Assembly: GCA_049514435.1 (NCBI GenBank)
Contig: JBEKVB010000004.1
Coordinates: 106,334-170,333, forward strand
Length of the DNA: 64,000 nt
Direction of reading: 5' to 3'
Source of the DNA: UBA4810 sp002479215
Lineage (GTDB): Bacteria > Desulfobacterota > Syntrophia > Syntrophales > Smithellaceae
Both the position numbers and the translations under genes were made by a program. Positions 8,471 to 16,016 of the stretch are shown piece by piece. Positions within the stretch are counted from its first letter, which is position 1; every line of letters begins with the position of its first letter. The notes below the pieces were generated by a model that did not search any database, was not told the origin of the DNA, and was given only the letters and a program-made list of their open reading frames with translations.

Positions 8471-10558
8471 TTACTGTAGTCTAAATACCTGTCGCGAGTT
8501 GAATTCCGCTTGTTTTCCTTTGTTCCATTGCTTAACCGGACGCAAATAACCCACAACGCGAGAGTAAACTTCGCAATCATCATCACAGGTAGGACACTTC
8601 TTCTTTTCGCCTTTAATGTATCCATGAGATGGGCACACGCTAAAAGTAGGAGTAAAAGTGAGATAAGGCAAACGGTAGTTAGAACAAATTTTACGAACCA
8701 ATGTCTTTACCGCGTTGGGATTATCCACTCGCTCACCGGCAAAAGTATGGAATACGGTGCCGCCGGTATATCTCGTTTGAATCTCATCCTGCAAATCCAA
8801 TGCTTCAAAAATATCGTCTGTATAGTTAACCGGCAGTTGAGTGGAATTCGTGTAAAACGGTTCTGCTTTTTTCGATTTGCCGTTGCCGGCGCAAATAATA
8901 TCGGGATATTTTTCTTTATCTATCTTGGCTAAGCGATACGATGTCCCTTCCGCCGGCGTTGATTCCAGATTGTAATTATTCCCCGTTTCCTTCTGAAAAT
9001 CGATGAGCTTGTTTCTCATAAAATCGAGAACGTTTTTGGTAAAGGCCTGGCCCTCTTTCGAAGCGATATTTCTGCCTAATAAATTTAAGCAAGCTTCGTT
9101 CATTCCGACCAATCCAATAGTGGAAAAATGGTTTTTCCAATATTCATCAAATCTTTCTTTCACATTGCGCAAATAATATTTAGTGTAAGGATAAAGATCG
9201 CTGTCGGTAAACTTCTCCAGAACCTTTCTTTTTGTTTCCAGACTTTCTTTGGCCACCTCCATTAGGTTTTCCAGCCGTTGCATGAAATCCTTTTTGGATT
9301 TGGCCAAATAGCCTATACGCGGCATATTTATCGTAATAACACCGATGGAACCGGTAAGTGGATTAGAACCGAAAAGCCCGCCGCCTCTCATTTCCAGCTC
9401 CCGATTGTCAATACGCAGACGGCAGCACATACTGCGCGCGTCTTCCGGATTCATGTCGGAATTGATGAAATTGGAAAAATAAGGCACGCCATATTTTGCG
9501 GTCATTTCCCATAAATCCTGTAAATTGGGATCATCCCAGTTAAAATCACGCGTAACATTGTATGTGGGAATGGGAAAAGTAAAGACCCTCCCTTTGGCGT
9601 CTCCTTCCGCCATCACCTGCAAAAAGGCCTTGTTGAAAAGGTTCATTTCCTCCTGGAATTCTTTATATGTTTCTTTCTGCGGTTTACCGCCGATAATCAC
9701 GCTTTGATCCGCGTAATATTTGGGGATGGTGACATCCAGCGTTACATTGGTAAAGGGAGTTTGAAAACCGACTCTGGTCGGCACATTAATATTAAAAATA
9801 AACTCCTGCAGAGCCTGCTTTATTTCCGTAAACTTCAAACCATCGTAACGAATGTATGGAGCCAAAAGTGTATCGAAATTGGAAAAAGCCTGCGCTCCGG
9901 CCGCTTCTCCCTGCAGTGTGTAAAAGAAATTAACCACCTGACCCAAGGCGCTGCGCAAATGCTTGGAGGGTTTGCTTTCCACCTTGCCGGATACCCCCCG
10001 GAACCCCTGCAAAAGCAAGTCATACAAATCCCAGCCTACGCAATAGACGGAAAGCAGGCTCAAATCATGAATATGAAAATCGCCGTCATTATGCGCTTTT
10101 TTGATTTCCGGCGTATAAATTTCATTTAACCAATAAACTTTGCTCACTTCCGAAGAAATATAATTGTTCAATCCCTGCAATGAGTAATCCATGTTGCTGT
10201 TCTCATTTATTTTCCAATCGGATTTCTTTAAATATTTATCAACCAGATCAACTTCCATTTTGTTGGCAATATCCCTCAAGCGGGCGTGTTGATCACGGTA
10301 TATAATGTAAGATTTGGCTGTTTTGCGGTAAGTGGAAAGCAGGAGAACTTCTTCCACGATATCCTGAATTTCTTCGACAGAGAGAACGTTGCCGTCAAAA
10401 AGCTTTTCGGCAAGATTTAAAACCTTGATGGTCAACTTTCGCGCTTCTTGAATATCAAATTCACTGGTGGCAGCGCCGGCCTTGGAGATGGCGTTGGTGA
10501 TCTTTTCCGCATTAAATTTAACTAAACGGCCATCTCTCTTTTTAATTTTTGTGTTCAT
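8471..10558 (-). CDS. nrdD: Anaerobic ribonucleoside-triphosphate reductase (class III)
   Basis: Reduces NTPs to dNTPs without oxygen, using a glycyl radical. The N-terminal ATP-cone (KIKKRDGRLVKFNAEKITNA) is the allosteric dATP/ATP site. The core includes the VNFFYTLQGEAAGAQAFSNF region. The C-terminus has a Cys cluster (SVCPSHG, KKCPTCDDDC) and the radical loop SRVVGYLRP. I preferred the ATG at 10558 (MNTKIKKRDG, 695 aa) because GGAGGAG just upstream then serves as the Shine-Dalgarno site; an in-frame ATG at 10570 would include it in the coding sequence. It is first gene of an operon with nrdG. Confidence 0.95.
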   Translation of the reverse strand: MNTKIKKRDGRLVKFNAEKITNAISKAGAATSEFDIQEARKLTIKVLNLAEKLFDGNVLSVEEIQDIVEEVLLLSTYRKTAKSYIIYRDQHARLRDIANKMEVDLVDKYLKKSDWKINENSNMDYSLQGLNNYISSEVSKVYWLNEIYTPEIKKAHNDGDFHIHDLSLLSVYCVGWDLYDLLLQGFRGVSGKVESKPSKHLRSALGQVVNFFYTLQGEAAGAQAFSNFDTLLAPYIRYDGLKFTEIKQALQEFIFNINVPTRVGFQTPFTNVTLDVTIPKYYADQSVIIGGKPQKETYKEFQEEMNLFNKAFLQVMAEGDAKGRVFTFPIPTYNVTRDFNWDDPNLQDLWEMTAKYGVPYFSNFINSDMNPEDARSMCCRLRIDNRELEMRGGGLFGSNPLTGSIGVITINMPRIGYLAKSKKDFMQRLENLMEVAKESLETKRKVLEKFTDSDLYPYTKYYLRNVKERFDEYWKNHFSTIGLVGMNEACLNLLGRNIASKEGQAFTKNVLDFMRNKLIDFQKETGNNYNLESTPAEGTSYRLAKIDKEKYPDIICAGNGKSKKAEPFYTNSTQLPVNYTDDIFEALDLQDEIQTRYTGGTVFHTFAGERVDNPNAVKTLVRKICSNYRLPYLTFTPTFSVCPSHGYIKGEKKKCPTCDDDCEVYSRVVGYLRPVKQWNKGKQAEFNSRQVFRLQ

Positions 10559-10609
10559 GAACTCCTCCATTAACCAGCAAAAAAAGAAATTAGTGCTGCC
10601 TCTATTATG

Positions 10610-10656
10610 ACGCTATATATTGTGGTTTGGAAGCATAATACTACTACATATAGTAA
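10610..10656 (-). promoter_or_regulatory. Tandem NrdR boxes
   Basis: Box 1 (10610-10625) is acgCTATATATTGTGg and box 2 (10641-10656) is ctaCTACATATAGTAa. Both match the palindromic NrdR pattern acaCwAtATaTwGtgt, and they start exactly 31 bp apart, three helical turns, the spacing usual for NrdR pairs. Their overlap with the -35/-10 spacer and the start site fits repression by NrdR-(d)ATP. The nrdR gene itself is not in this window. Confidence 0.85.
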
Positions 10657-10663
10657 TTATCAA
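10635..10663 (-). promoter_or_regulatory. Sigma70 promoter of nrdD-nrdG
   Basis: On the minus strand, TTGATA (10663-10658), a 17-base spacer and TATTAT (10640-10635) give a near-consensus promoter. Transcription should start near 10628, about 70 bases before the nrdD ATG. One NrdR box fills the spacer and the other covers the start region. Confidence 0.8.
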
Positions 10664-10697
10664 GAGAAAAATAAAATATTTTTCCAATCATAATAAT

Positions 10698-10702
10698 GCA
10701 GG
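10698..10702. repeat. Left 5-bp target-site duplication (GCAGG)
   Basis: GCAGG lies immediately outside the left end of the Mu-like element. The same five bases lie immediately outside the right end at 19382-19386. Five bases is the duplication length made by Mu-family transposition. Confidence 0.75.
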
Positions 10703-10708
10703 TACTAG

Positions 10709-10730
10709 GTGCAGGGAGGTTTGGCTAATA
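10709..10730 (-). repeat. Transposase end-binding site L1
   Basis: GTGCAGGGAGGTTTGGCTAA, the outermost left site. Read on the minus strand it is TTAGCCAAACCTCCCTGCAC, nearly identical to right-end sites R1 and R2. Confidence 0.8.
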
Positions 10731-10740
10731 AAGGATGCGG

Positions 10741-10774
10741 GTTGATTTGGGATTTATTGGGATATATTGGGATA
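10741..10774 (+). repeat. Three 10-bp tandem units in the left end
   Basis: GTTGATTTGG, GATTTATTGG and GATATATTGG follow each other with exact 10-bp period, just inside L1. The period of one helical turn suggests a bending or repeated protein-binding segment within the left attachment region. Confidence 0.5.
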
Positions 10775-10911
10775 ATAATTAGATTTTTTGGCGGCGCGAC
10801 AATTAAATTAGATTTGACCAAAAATATTTTTTTTTGGCTTATACCGGCCCCACACTATACTTGAAATTGGATTAATTTAACCATTGGTAATGTTTCATTA
10901 TTATAAATTTT

Positions 10912-10932
10912 TTAAGCCAAACCTCTTTGCAA
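10912..10932 (+). repeat. Transposase end-binding site L2 (inverted relative to L1)
   Basis: TTAAGCCAAACCTCTTTGCAA matches R2 (TTAGCCAAACCTCTTTGCAC) almost base for base. It lies about 200 bp inside L1 and points the opposite way. Confidence 0.75.
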
Positions 10933-10942
10933 TTACAAGCCC

Positions 10943-11070
10943 GAACTCCGAACAAAACGAACTCCGAACACCTTTTTTTTACAAACATTTCGGAGTTAAA
11001 GATAAGATCATAAATATATTGATAAATATCTTTTTAAATCACTATTAAAACGGCGTATAAACTCCGAACA
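10943..11070. repeat. Four copies of AACTCCGAA between left end and repressor gene
   Basis: GAACTCCGAACA occurs at 10943-10954 and 10959-10970 (16 bp apart). An inverted core TTCGGAGTT occurs at 10989-10997 and AACTCCGAACA at 11060-11070. They lie in the 400-bp non-coding left end, beyond the 3' end of the repressor gene. They may bind the repressor, the transposase or a host factor. No copy was seen at the right end. Confidence 0.65.
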
Positions 11071-11102
11071 ACAACACAATATTTAAAATGGTCTCTTGCC
11101 AC

Positions 11103-11726
11103 TTATCTTTCTCTTTTTTGATTTTTTCCATCTAACTCCACTTTCAGGGAATCGGGGTTGTCGAGAAAAGCAAAAAAGGCGTGTGTCGATTCGGGGCCCA
11201 AATTTAATTTTCTAAATATTTCAAAATCATCAGATATTTTGAGCAACGCTTTCAAGATCGTCTTGCCCTTTTCCTCCGTCTGCCATTCTTCACTTTGCTC
11301 AGAAAGTATTTTCCATAATGTAGATAACAACCTACCGAATTTTCCAGGCAGTATTTTTTCTTGAAGCCCGTCTTGATATTCCAGAACTATATTATAAGAT
11401 AGTTCTAGAATTCTAGTGCTCGCATGTTTGTCAAACCCTTTATCATTAATATATTTAAAAGTAATCGGTTTATTATCTAGTAAAAAAAAGGAATCTTCTT
11501 TCATTTTGCCTTCGCCGGTCAATACCCAATTGGCGTTGTAGCCAAGTTTAACCAATTCCTTAATAACGGCGCTGCCCGGAGCGTTTTTCCCTAATTCATA
11601 TCCCTGCCATGCACGAAAACTTATACCTATATGAGACGCCATTTCCTTTTGGCTTTTTCCAAGATTTTCACGAATCTTTTTTAAATGGTAAGCAAGAGTC
11701 AAATTTTGGTTTTTTTTAGAAGTCAT
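11103..11726 (-). CDS. Phage-type repressor with N-terminal helix-turn-helix
   Basis: Probable repressor of the element's early genes. Residues near 12-60 form a Cro/CI-type HTH: LAYHLKKIRENLGKSQKEMA, then HIGISFRAWQGYELGKNAPG. NWVLTGEG, common in phage CI-like repressors, follows. The C-terminal 140 residues are helical and do not look like a LexA-type protease domain, since no Ser/Lys dyad context is evident. I chose MTSKKN at 11726, with AAAGG seven bases upstream; in-frame ATGs at 11744 and 11771 also exist. It is transcribed away from the Ner-like gene, as in Mu. Confidence 0.8.
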   Translation of the reverse strand: MTSKKNQNLTLAYHLKKIRENLGKSQKEMASHIGISFRAWQGYELGKNAPGSAVIKELVKLGYNANWVLTGEGKMKEDSFFLLDNKPITFKYINDKGFDKHASTRILELSYNIVLEYQDGLQEKILPGKFGRLLSTLWKILSEQSEEWQTEEKGKTILKALLKISDDFEIFRKLNLGPESTHAFFAFLDNPDSLKVELDGKNQKRER

Positions 11727-11757
11727 TTTATTGCCTTTCAGCATACGAAATTTTTCC

Positions 11758-11792
11758 TTGACACCACGCAAAAATTTGTGTATGTCTTACAC
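11758..11792 (+). promoter_or_regulatory. Early promoter and operator of the Mu-like element
   Basis: TTGACA (11758-11763) followed after 17 bases by TATGTC (11781-11786) gives a rightward promoter for the Ner-transposase operon. A palindrome GTGTA-N5-TACAC (11778-11792) covers the -10 box and is a good candidate operator for the repressor or for Ner. The segment lies between the divergent repressor and ner-like genes. Confidence 0.6.
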
Positions 11793-11824
11793 AAGTAAAC
11801 AAAAAATAAAAAAACAGGTTAACA

Positions 11825-12142
11825 ATGCGCATAAAGAAGAACCCCGTTTCAATTGAGCTTTGGTCATGGATCAAGCACCGCTTACTGACAGAAGGCTATC
11901 CTTCGTTTCGCGCCCTGGGGAAAGCCTATAGATATTCAGATGGTGCTTTTAAGAACGTAAAAAATTATGCCTATCCTAAAATTGAAAAAATTATTGCCGA
12001 CATCGTCGGCATGAAACCACAAGATCTTTTTTCTAACCGCTACGACGTAAATGGAAAGCCTATTGGGCGCAACTACCCACGTTCACGAAGAATAACAAAA
12101 CGTAAAAGTATATGCAATATAAAAACAAAGCGGAGCAGATAA
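11825..12142 (+). CDS. Ner-like DNA-binding regulator
   Basis: A 105-aa protein with the Ner/Nlp winged-helix pattern: IELWSWIKHRLLTEGYPSFR, then ALGKAYRYSDGAFKNVKNYAYPKI. It ends with the family hallmark GMKPQDLFSNRYDVNGKPIG; compare the Ner ending in which a proline-containing turn precedes W/F-P-S-R-Y. In Mu, Ner lowers early and repressor transcription. The basic tail (RSRRITKRKSICNIKTKRSR) is extra. It is the first rightward gene, three bases before the transposase gene, so the two are translationally close. Confidence 0.85.
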   Translation: MRIKKNPVSIELWSWIKHRLLTEGYPSFRALGKAYRYSDGAFKNVKNYAYPKIEKIIADIVGMKPQDLFSNRYDVNGKPIGRNYPRSRRITKRKSICNIKTKRSR

Positions 12143-12145
12143 ATA

Positions 12146-14074
12146 ATGGAAAGTGCTTCTGAAAAAAGTTATTTCACAGCCATTGAATATGCAGACATGC
12201 AACTTCCAGGACTCCCTATAACGGAACGCGGTATACAATTGAAAGCCAACAAAGAGCATTGGGAAAAACGTCCACGTCAAGGCCGTGGCGGGGGCTGGGA
12301 GTTTGCCGTTGAATCTTTGCCCGTCAAAGCACGCATGGCATTCGAACGTACTTTGAATTTGTCCCCTCCCAAAGGCGATAAGACGTTGCTTCCGAAAGAT
12401 CCTAGTCAATTTAATATACGGCAGCGAAAAGTGGCCGATAAACGTTTTGCGATAGTAACGGAATTCAACCAAGCTAAAAAAAATGTCCCTCCTAAATTCC
12501 TCACCAAATTCACAAAGAATTTTTCAAAAAATAAAAACACCACCTGTAGCACTTTAAATAGGTGGTGTAAAAACTTTCAACATGGTGGTTATCAGGCCCT
12601 TATACCGGGTTGGAATAATGGAGATCCTCAAAACATTCTGACGCCGGAGATGAGAAAGTTCATCGAAAAAGCTTATTTACAGCCCTACGGGCCTCCGATT
12701 AAAAAAGTTCATGAAGATCTATGCAAAGCCTTTGCCGATAAAGGTCAGCGATTGCCTGCATACCGCACTGTAGCCGCCTTTATAGATTCAAAATGGACAC
12801 CGGCGCAGCAATTGCTGATCAGAGATAAAGAAGCATGGAATCGATTATATGATCCACATGTGCGCCGTGATTGGCAAAAATGTGAACTCAATGAGTTATG
12901 GATTTCAGACCATAAGCAACTCGACGTGGCCTGCCTTTTCCGGGGTAAGGTCATTTTCCCGTGGCTAACGGCCATTGAAGAAGCCCTGTCAAGAAAATTT
13001 ATCGGCTGGATACTTGTGCCGTCACCGAACGCATTAGCGATTGGCCAGGCGTTCCTATACGCAGTGAGTAAATACGGGGCGCCGAAAACTTTTTACTGTG
13101 ACCGAGGCAAGGATTACCAAAGCAAATATATTTCCGGGGAAAAAGAGAAAAAGGACGAAGACGGCAATTTAATAGACCCAGCGCTGCCGGGGCTTGTGGC
13201 GAATTTAGGGACTGAAATTTTTTATGCAGTCGGGAGAAATCCGCGTGAAAAAATTATTGAAGCAGCCTTCGGCTGCTTTACGGATCGATTAAAAGATCTG
13301 GTAGGGTATCGAGGGCATTCAATCAAAACGCGGCCAAAAAAACTTGACCACGAAATCAAAGCAAAGAACCTCCTCATATTTGAGGAGCTAGAAGTAAAGA
13401 TTGATGAGCTTATAAATGATAGAAACGCCCGGCCCCACGCCACAACAAAGAAAACGCCGGATTCATTCTGGTCAGGGTTTCAAGCGAAAATACCTTCACA
13501 AGACGTATTGAATTTTCTCTTGATGGATGTTCACCAACAAGTGACTGTGAAAGATTCATCTGTACTTCTCAAGGGCCTCTTATATCGCCATGATGAACTT
13601 TTTAAACTTGCCGGGGAAAAAGTTGAGTGTAGGCGTGATCCTAAGGATATTCGCACGGCGATAATCATCTATCGAGATCAAGTTTTTTGCTCTGCAACAC
13701 TGGAAACGCCCGACCATTATCGGTCTGCGATTACCTTGTCAAGCGTGGCCGATGCGGCCAGAATCCGTAAAAAAATAAAGAAATTTCGGAAAGAAATTAT
13801 AGAAAGTGAAGATGTCATCGATGATCCGCTTAAGCTCGCGGTCGAACTTGATCAGAAGGAAAAGCTTCGTCAGCGCGATATCAGACCGGCGTCCAGCAAA
13901 GTAATTTCGTTTCATAGACGGGAAAAGCTGGCTCGCAATGTCTCTGATACGATGCGGAAATCAGAGGTGGAAGGTGAGTCTCAAGAAGCTAATACGGCGG
14001 CCGCTGGTGGTGACATCCTTTCTCGCTACCTTGCGGCCACCGCAGGAAAATCAAGACCAGTTGGGCGATTTTGA
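12146..14074 (+). CDS. MuA-like DDE transposase
   Basis: Cuts and joins the element ends. The N-terminal HTH (about 1-90) includes KRPRQGRGGGWEFAVESLP, matching the Mu A-type DNA-binding region. The RNase H-fold catalytic core has D255 (WISDHKQLD), D319 (FYCDRGKDY) and E372 (EKIIEAAFG). The spacing is similar to Mu's D269/D336/E392. A Mu-type C-terminal beta-barrel follows (KGLLYRHDELFKLAGEKVEC), then a basic helical tail that may contact MuB. All catalytic residues and the full length (642 aa) are present, so it looks intact. The stop is 14 bases before the MuB-like gene. Confidence 0.93.
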   Translation: MESASEKSYFTAIEYADMQLPGLPITERGIQLKANKEHWEKRPRQGRGGGWEFAVESLPVKARMAFERTLNLSPPKGDKTLLPKDPSQFNIRQRKVADKRFAIVTEFNQAKKNVPPKFLTKFTKNFSKNKNTTCSTLNRWCKNFQHGGYQALIPGWNNGDPQNILTPEMRKFIEKAYLQPYGPPIKKVHEDLCKAFADKGQRLPAYRTVAAFIDSKWTPAQQLLIRDKEAWNRLYDPHVRRDWQKCELNELWISDHKQLDVACLFRGKVIFPWLTAIEEALSRKFIGWILVPSPNALAIGQAFLYAVSKYGAPKTFYCDRGKDYQSKYISGEKEKKDEDGNLIDPALPGLVANLGTEIFYAVGRNPREKIIEAAFGCFTDRLKDLVGYRGHSIKTRPKKLDHEIKAKNLLIFEELEVKIDELINDRNARPHATTKKTPDSFWSGFQAKIPSQDVLNFLLMDVHQQVTVKDSSVLLKGLLYRHDELFKLAGEKVECRRDPKDIRTAIIIYRDQVFCSATLETPDHYRSAITLSSVADAARIRKKIKKFRKEIIESEDVIDDPLKLAVELDQKEKLRQRDIRPASSKVISFHRREKLARNVSDTMRKSEVEGESQEANTAAAGGDILSRYLAATAGKSRPVGRF

Positions 14075-14088
14075 ACTAGGAGGTTAAT

Positions 14089-15090
14089 GTGGGACAGGTA
14101 CTTGCTTTAAAAATGCTTATTGATCATAGCCAACAAACTCGCACATATACAAATGAAGTTGAGAGTGATGAGTCATTGCGCGCACGTCTCCAATTTCACA
14201 TTGATACCTCCGGCCACTCCGCACTTGAGATCTGTCAAAGTGTGAGAGGGGAAGCCCATGCCGCAGATATTCATAACTTTCTTATCAACCATCCTACAAA
14301 GTATTACCAAAATGCGAGGGAAGCAGTCGCGAAATATCTTGATAAAAAAGAGGATCCCAGATTTCTTTTAGAAAATACAATGTTTTGCGAAACAAGTTTC
14401 GCGGTAAAGATGGGGGCGATTTGCAGCTGTTGCAAACAGGATGCGGACGTTGGAATTATCGTTGGCGCTTCCGGTCTCGGAAAAACAGAAAATTTGAGGG
14501 AGATGAAGCGGCTGGATCGAAGCATGATGTTAGCGACGGCTGATCCGACATCGCGTTCAGTAGGTGCAATCCTATTATTGATATCCAAACTTTTACCAGG
14601 TATTTCCCGTGGGGCCCGCACCAGCAGTGCTTTTATGGCGAATATTATCGAGGCCCTTAAAGGCAGCGGCAGGCTTCTAGTTGTTGACGAGGCTCATTTT
14701 TTAAGTTGGGAGGCCTTTGAAGCGGCGCGAAAAATTTATGATGCAACGGGCATCGGGCTTGTTTTTGTGGGTCAGCAATATCTTTATGATCAGATGAGAG
14801 GAGGTTCTCGTAAATCGTTACTATGGGATCAAATATTTTCCAGAGTGGGACTTCGTGCCCATTTCAAGGGTGACATTCCTATGGAGGATGTTGAAATGCT
14901 TGTTAATAAAATTTACCCAACACAGCTTGATAAAAAATGTATGACGTATCTTTTTGATAAGGCAAATGGCCCTGGAAAATTTCGAGCTATGATCAAGCTA
15001 GCCCAGCGCGCGCAGCGTCTGGCAGAATCAGAAGGGACAAAGGTTACGTTACCTTTGCTGCAACAAGTAAATAGTATTTTGATGACTTAA
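14089..15090 (+). CDS. MuB-like AAA+ ATPase (target selection protein)
   Basis: DNA-dependent ATPase that binds target DNA, activates transposase and gives target immunity in Mu-like systems. An N-terminal HTH-like region (about 20-85: HSALEICQSVRGEAHAADIH) precedes the AAA core. Walker A GASGLGKT is at residues 126-133 and Walker B LLVVDEAH has D200/E201. GQQYLYDQM follows as the sensor region. The start is GTG, with TAGGAGG seven bases upstream. The 333-aa size is slightly longer than Mu B. It lies directly after the transposase gene, as in Mu. Confidence 0.9.
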   Translation: MGQVLALKMLIDHSQQTRTYTNEVESDESLRARLQFHIDTSGHSALEICQSVRGEAHAADIHNFLINHPTKYYQNAREAVAKYLDKKEDPRFLLENTMFCETSFAVKMGAICSCCKQDADVGIIVGASGLGKTENLREMKRLDRSMMLATADPTSRSVGAILLLISKLLPGISRGARTSSAFMANIIEALKGSGRLLVVDEAHFLSWEAFEAARKIYDATGIGLVFVGQQYLYDQMRGGSRKSLLWDQIFSRVGLRAHFKGDIPMEDVEMLVNKIYPTQLDKKCMTYLFDKANGPGKFRAMIKLAQRAQRLAESEGTKVTLPLLQQVNSILMT

Positions 15091-15115
15091 ATTTTAAAAA
15101 GATATGGAGGCTAAA

Positions 15116-15340
15116 ATGGGTGGCTTAATTTACCCGAATGAAAAGGCAAAACTATTAAAAATGCTGTCACCAGAGACGCTGAGAATAATTCAAGCAGATT
15201 ATCCTTTCAAGAAAGAGAGAAATCAAAAAATTTATGAATTGGTGCAACGAGGCGCCAGTCCCACTGTCCTGGCCGAAATAATTGGTGGGTTTTCTCGTAC
15301 CAGCGTTTGGAAAATTGGCACGACAGGCAAGAATAGCTAA
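15116..15340 (+). CDS. Small HTH-like protein of the Mu-like element
   Basis: A 74-aa protein. I used the ATG at 15116, because GGAGG five bases upstream lies inside the alternative 12-base extension starting at 15104. The C-terminal half (KKERNQKIYELVQRGASPTV, LAEIIGGFSRTSVWKI) looks like a resolvase-type HTH, with a helix and then a recognition helix beginning SRTSVW. It could be a small regulator of the element. No specific family was recognised. Confidence 0.65.
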   Translation: MGGLIYPNEKAKLLKMLSPETLRIIQADYPFKKERNQKIYELVQRGASPTVLAEIIGGFSRTSVWKIGTTGKNS

Positions 15341-15343
15341 TTA

Positions 15344-15383
15344 ATCAAAACAGACGATCTGCCCAAGATAAGGCTGTTTTGAT
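15344..15383 (+). terminator. 10-bp hairpin after the small HTH gene
   Basis: ATCAAAACAG (15344-15353) pairs perfectly with CTGTTTTGAT (15374-15383) around a 20-base loop. There is no T-run, so it may be an attenuator or RNA-processing site between early and middle genes of the element. Confidence 0.45.
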
Positions 15384-15432
15384 GTGTTGGATAGGGAAAT
15401 AAAAAATTTTTAAAATAAAGGAGGAATTAGAA

Positions 15433-15780
15433 ATGAAGGCGCAAAAGGAGAATAAAAGCATTGGATTTGATTTTGCATTTCATGAAGACAGGTTGAAGTG
15501 GATAGAAGATCCCAATAGCAAGGGGGTAAGTGCGCAGGTTATCGATATTCACTTGGGTATGATCAATGATTTCATTAAAACCGTGGCGATTCTGGTCTTC
15601 GATTTACAAAGACGCTTTGAGGAGATCAAAAGGCAAAAAATGCTAGAAGAGAAATATCCGCCAATTCAAAAAAGCTGTCCCGCACCAGAACCAGTCTTGA
15701 AAGTCATCCCTGGAGGTATGGTCAATACGCGGCCTGCGAGGAAGGAAAAGAGAAGGGGCGGCATAAACGTAACAGTTTGA
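15433..15780 (+). CDS. Hypothetical protein of the Mu-like element
   Basis: A 115-aa protein, preceded by a strong AGGAGG. The middle (QVIDIHLGMINDFIKTVAIL, VFDLQRRFEEIKRQKM) is an amphipathic helical segment. The C-terminus is Pro- and Arg/Lys-rich (NTRPARKEKRRGGINVTV). No family was recognised. It lies in the position where Mu carries a run of small, poorly conserved genes of the semi-essential early region. The stop codon abuts a perfect 14-bp palindrome. Confidence 0.6.
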   Translation: MKAQKENKSIGFDFAFHEDRLKWIEDPNSKGVSAQVIDIHLGMINDFIKTVAILVFDLQRRFEEIKRQKMLEEKYPPIQKSCPAPEPVLKVIPGGMVNTRPARKEKRRGGINVTV

Positions 15781-15794
15781 GGCGTCGCGACGCC
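15781..15794. repeat. Perfect 14-bp palindrome GGCGTCGCGACGCC
   Basis: It starts at the base after the TGA at 15778-15780. As RNA it could form a five-pair stem with a CGCG loop. As DNA it is a candidate protein site or a structure coupling translation of the adjacent genes. Confidence 0.6.
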
Positions 15795-15800
15795 TATTAG

Positions 15801-16016
15801 AGGCAAAAACTTACGAAGAACGTAAAAAGACACTATGGTCAGGACAAATGCCACTATGAAGCCTGCAAGAGGGTTTTTTCAAAAAAGAGCGAAGACCAGC
15901 TTTATTGCTCAAACAACGGCAAATGTCGGCACGCTCAATTCAATAGAGATCATCCGCGCTGTAGTCATAAAGTGATTAAAGCAATTATAAGAACAGTGCT
16001 GGAGGAGATGAGGTAA
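15801..16016 (+). CDS. Cys-rich zinc-finger-like small protein without a canonical start codon
   Basis: The frame open from 15801 encodes RHYGQDKCHYEACKRVFSKK, then SEDQLYCSNNGKCRHAQFNR, then DHPRCSHKVIKAIIRTVLEE, then MR and a TAA that overlaps the Gp27-like ATG. Five Cys with nearby His fit a small zinc-binding fold. No ATG, GTG or TTG lies between the preceding in-frame stop (15798) and the Cys-rich core. AGAGG at 15799-15803 precedes an ACG at 15813. The alternatives are a rare start codon, a frameshift from the overlapping frame at about 15797, or a mutated gene. Confidence 0.5.
   Translation, partial: RQKLTKNVKRHYGQDKCHYEACKRVFSKKSEDQLYCSNNGKCRHAQFNRDHPRCSHKVIKAIIRTVLEEMR

Noticed and set aside
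9704..10129. 141-residue plus-strand frame inside nrdD
   Set aside because: It is an antisense shadow of conserved nrdD codons.
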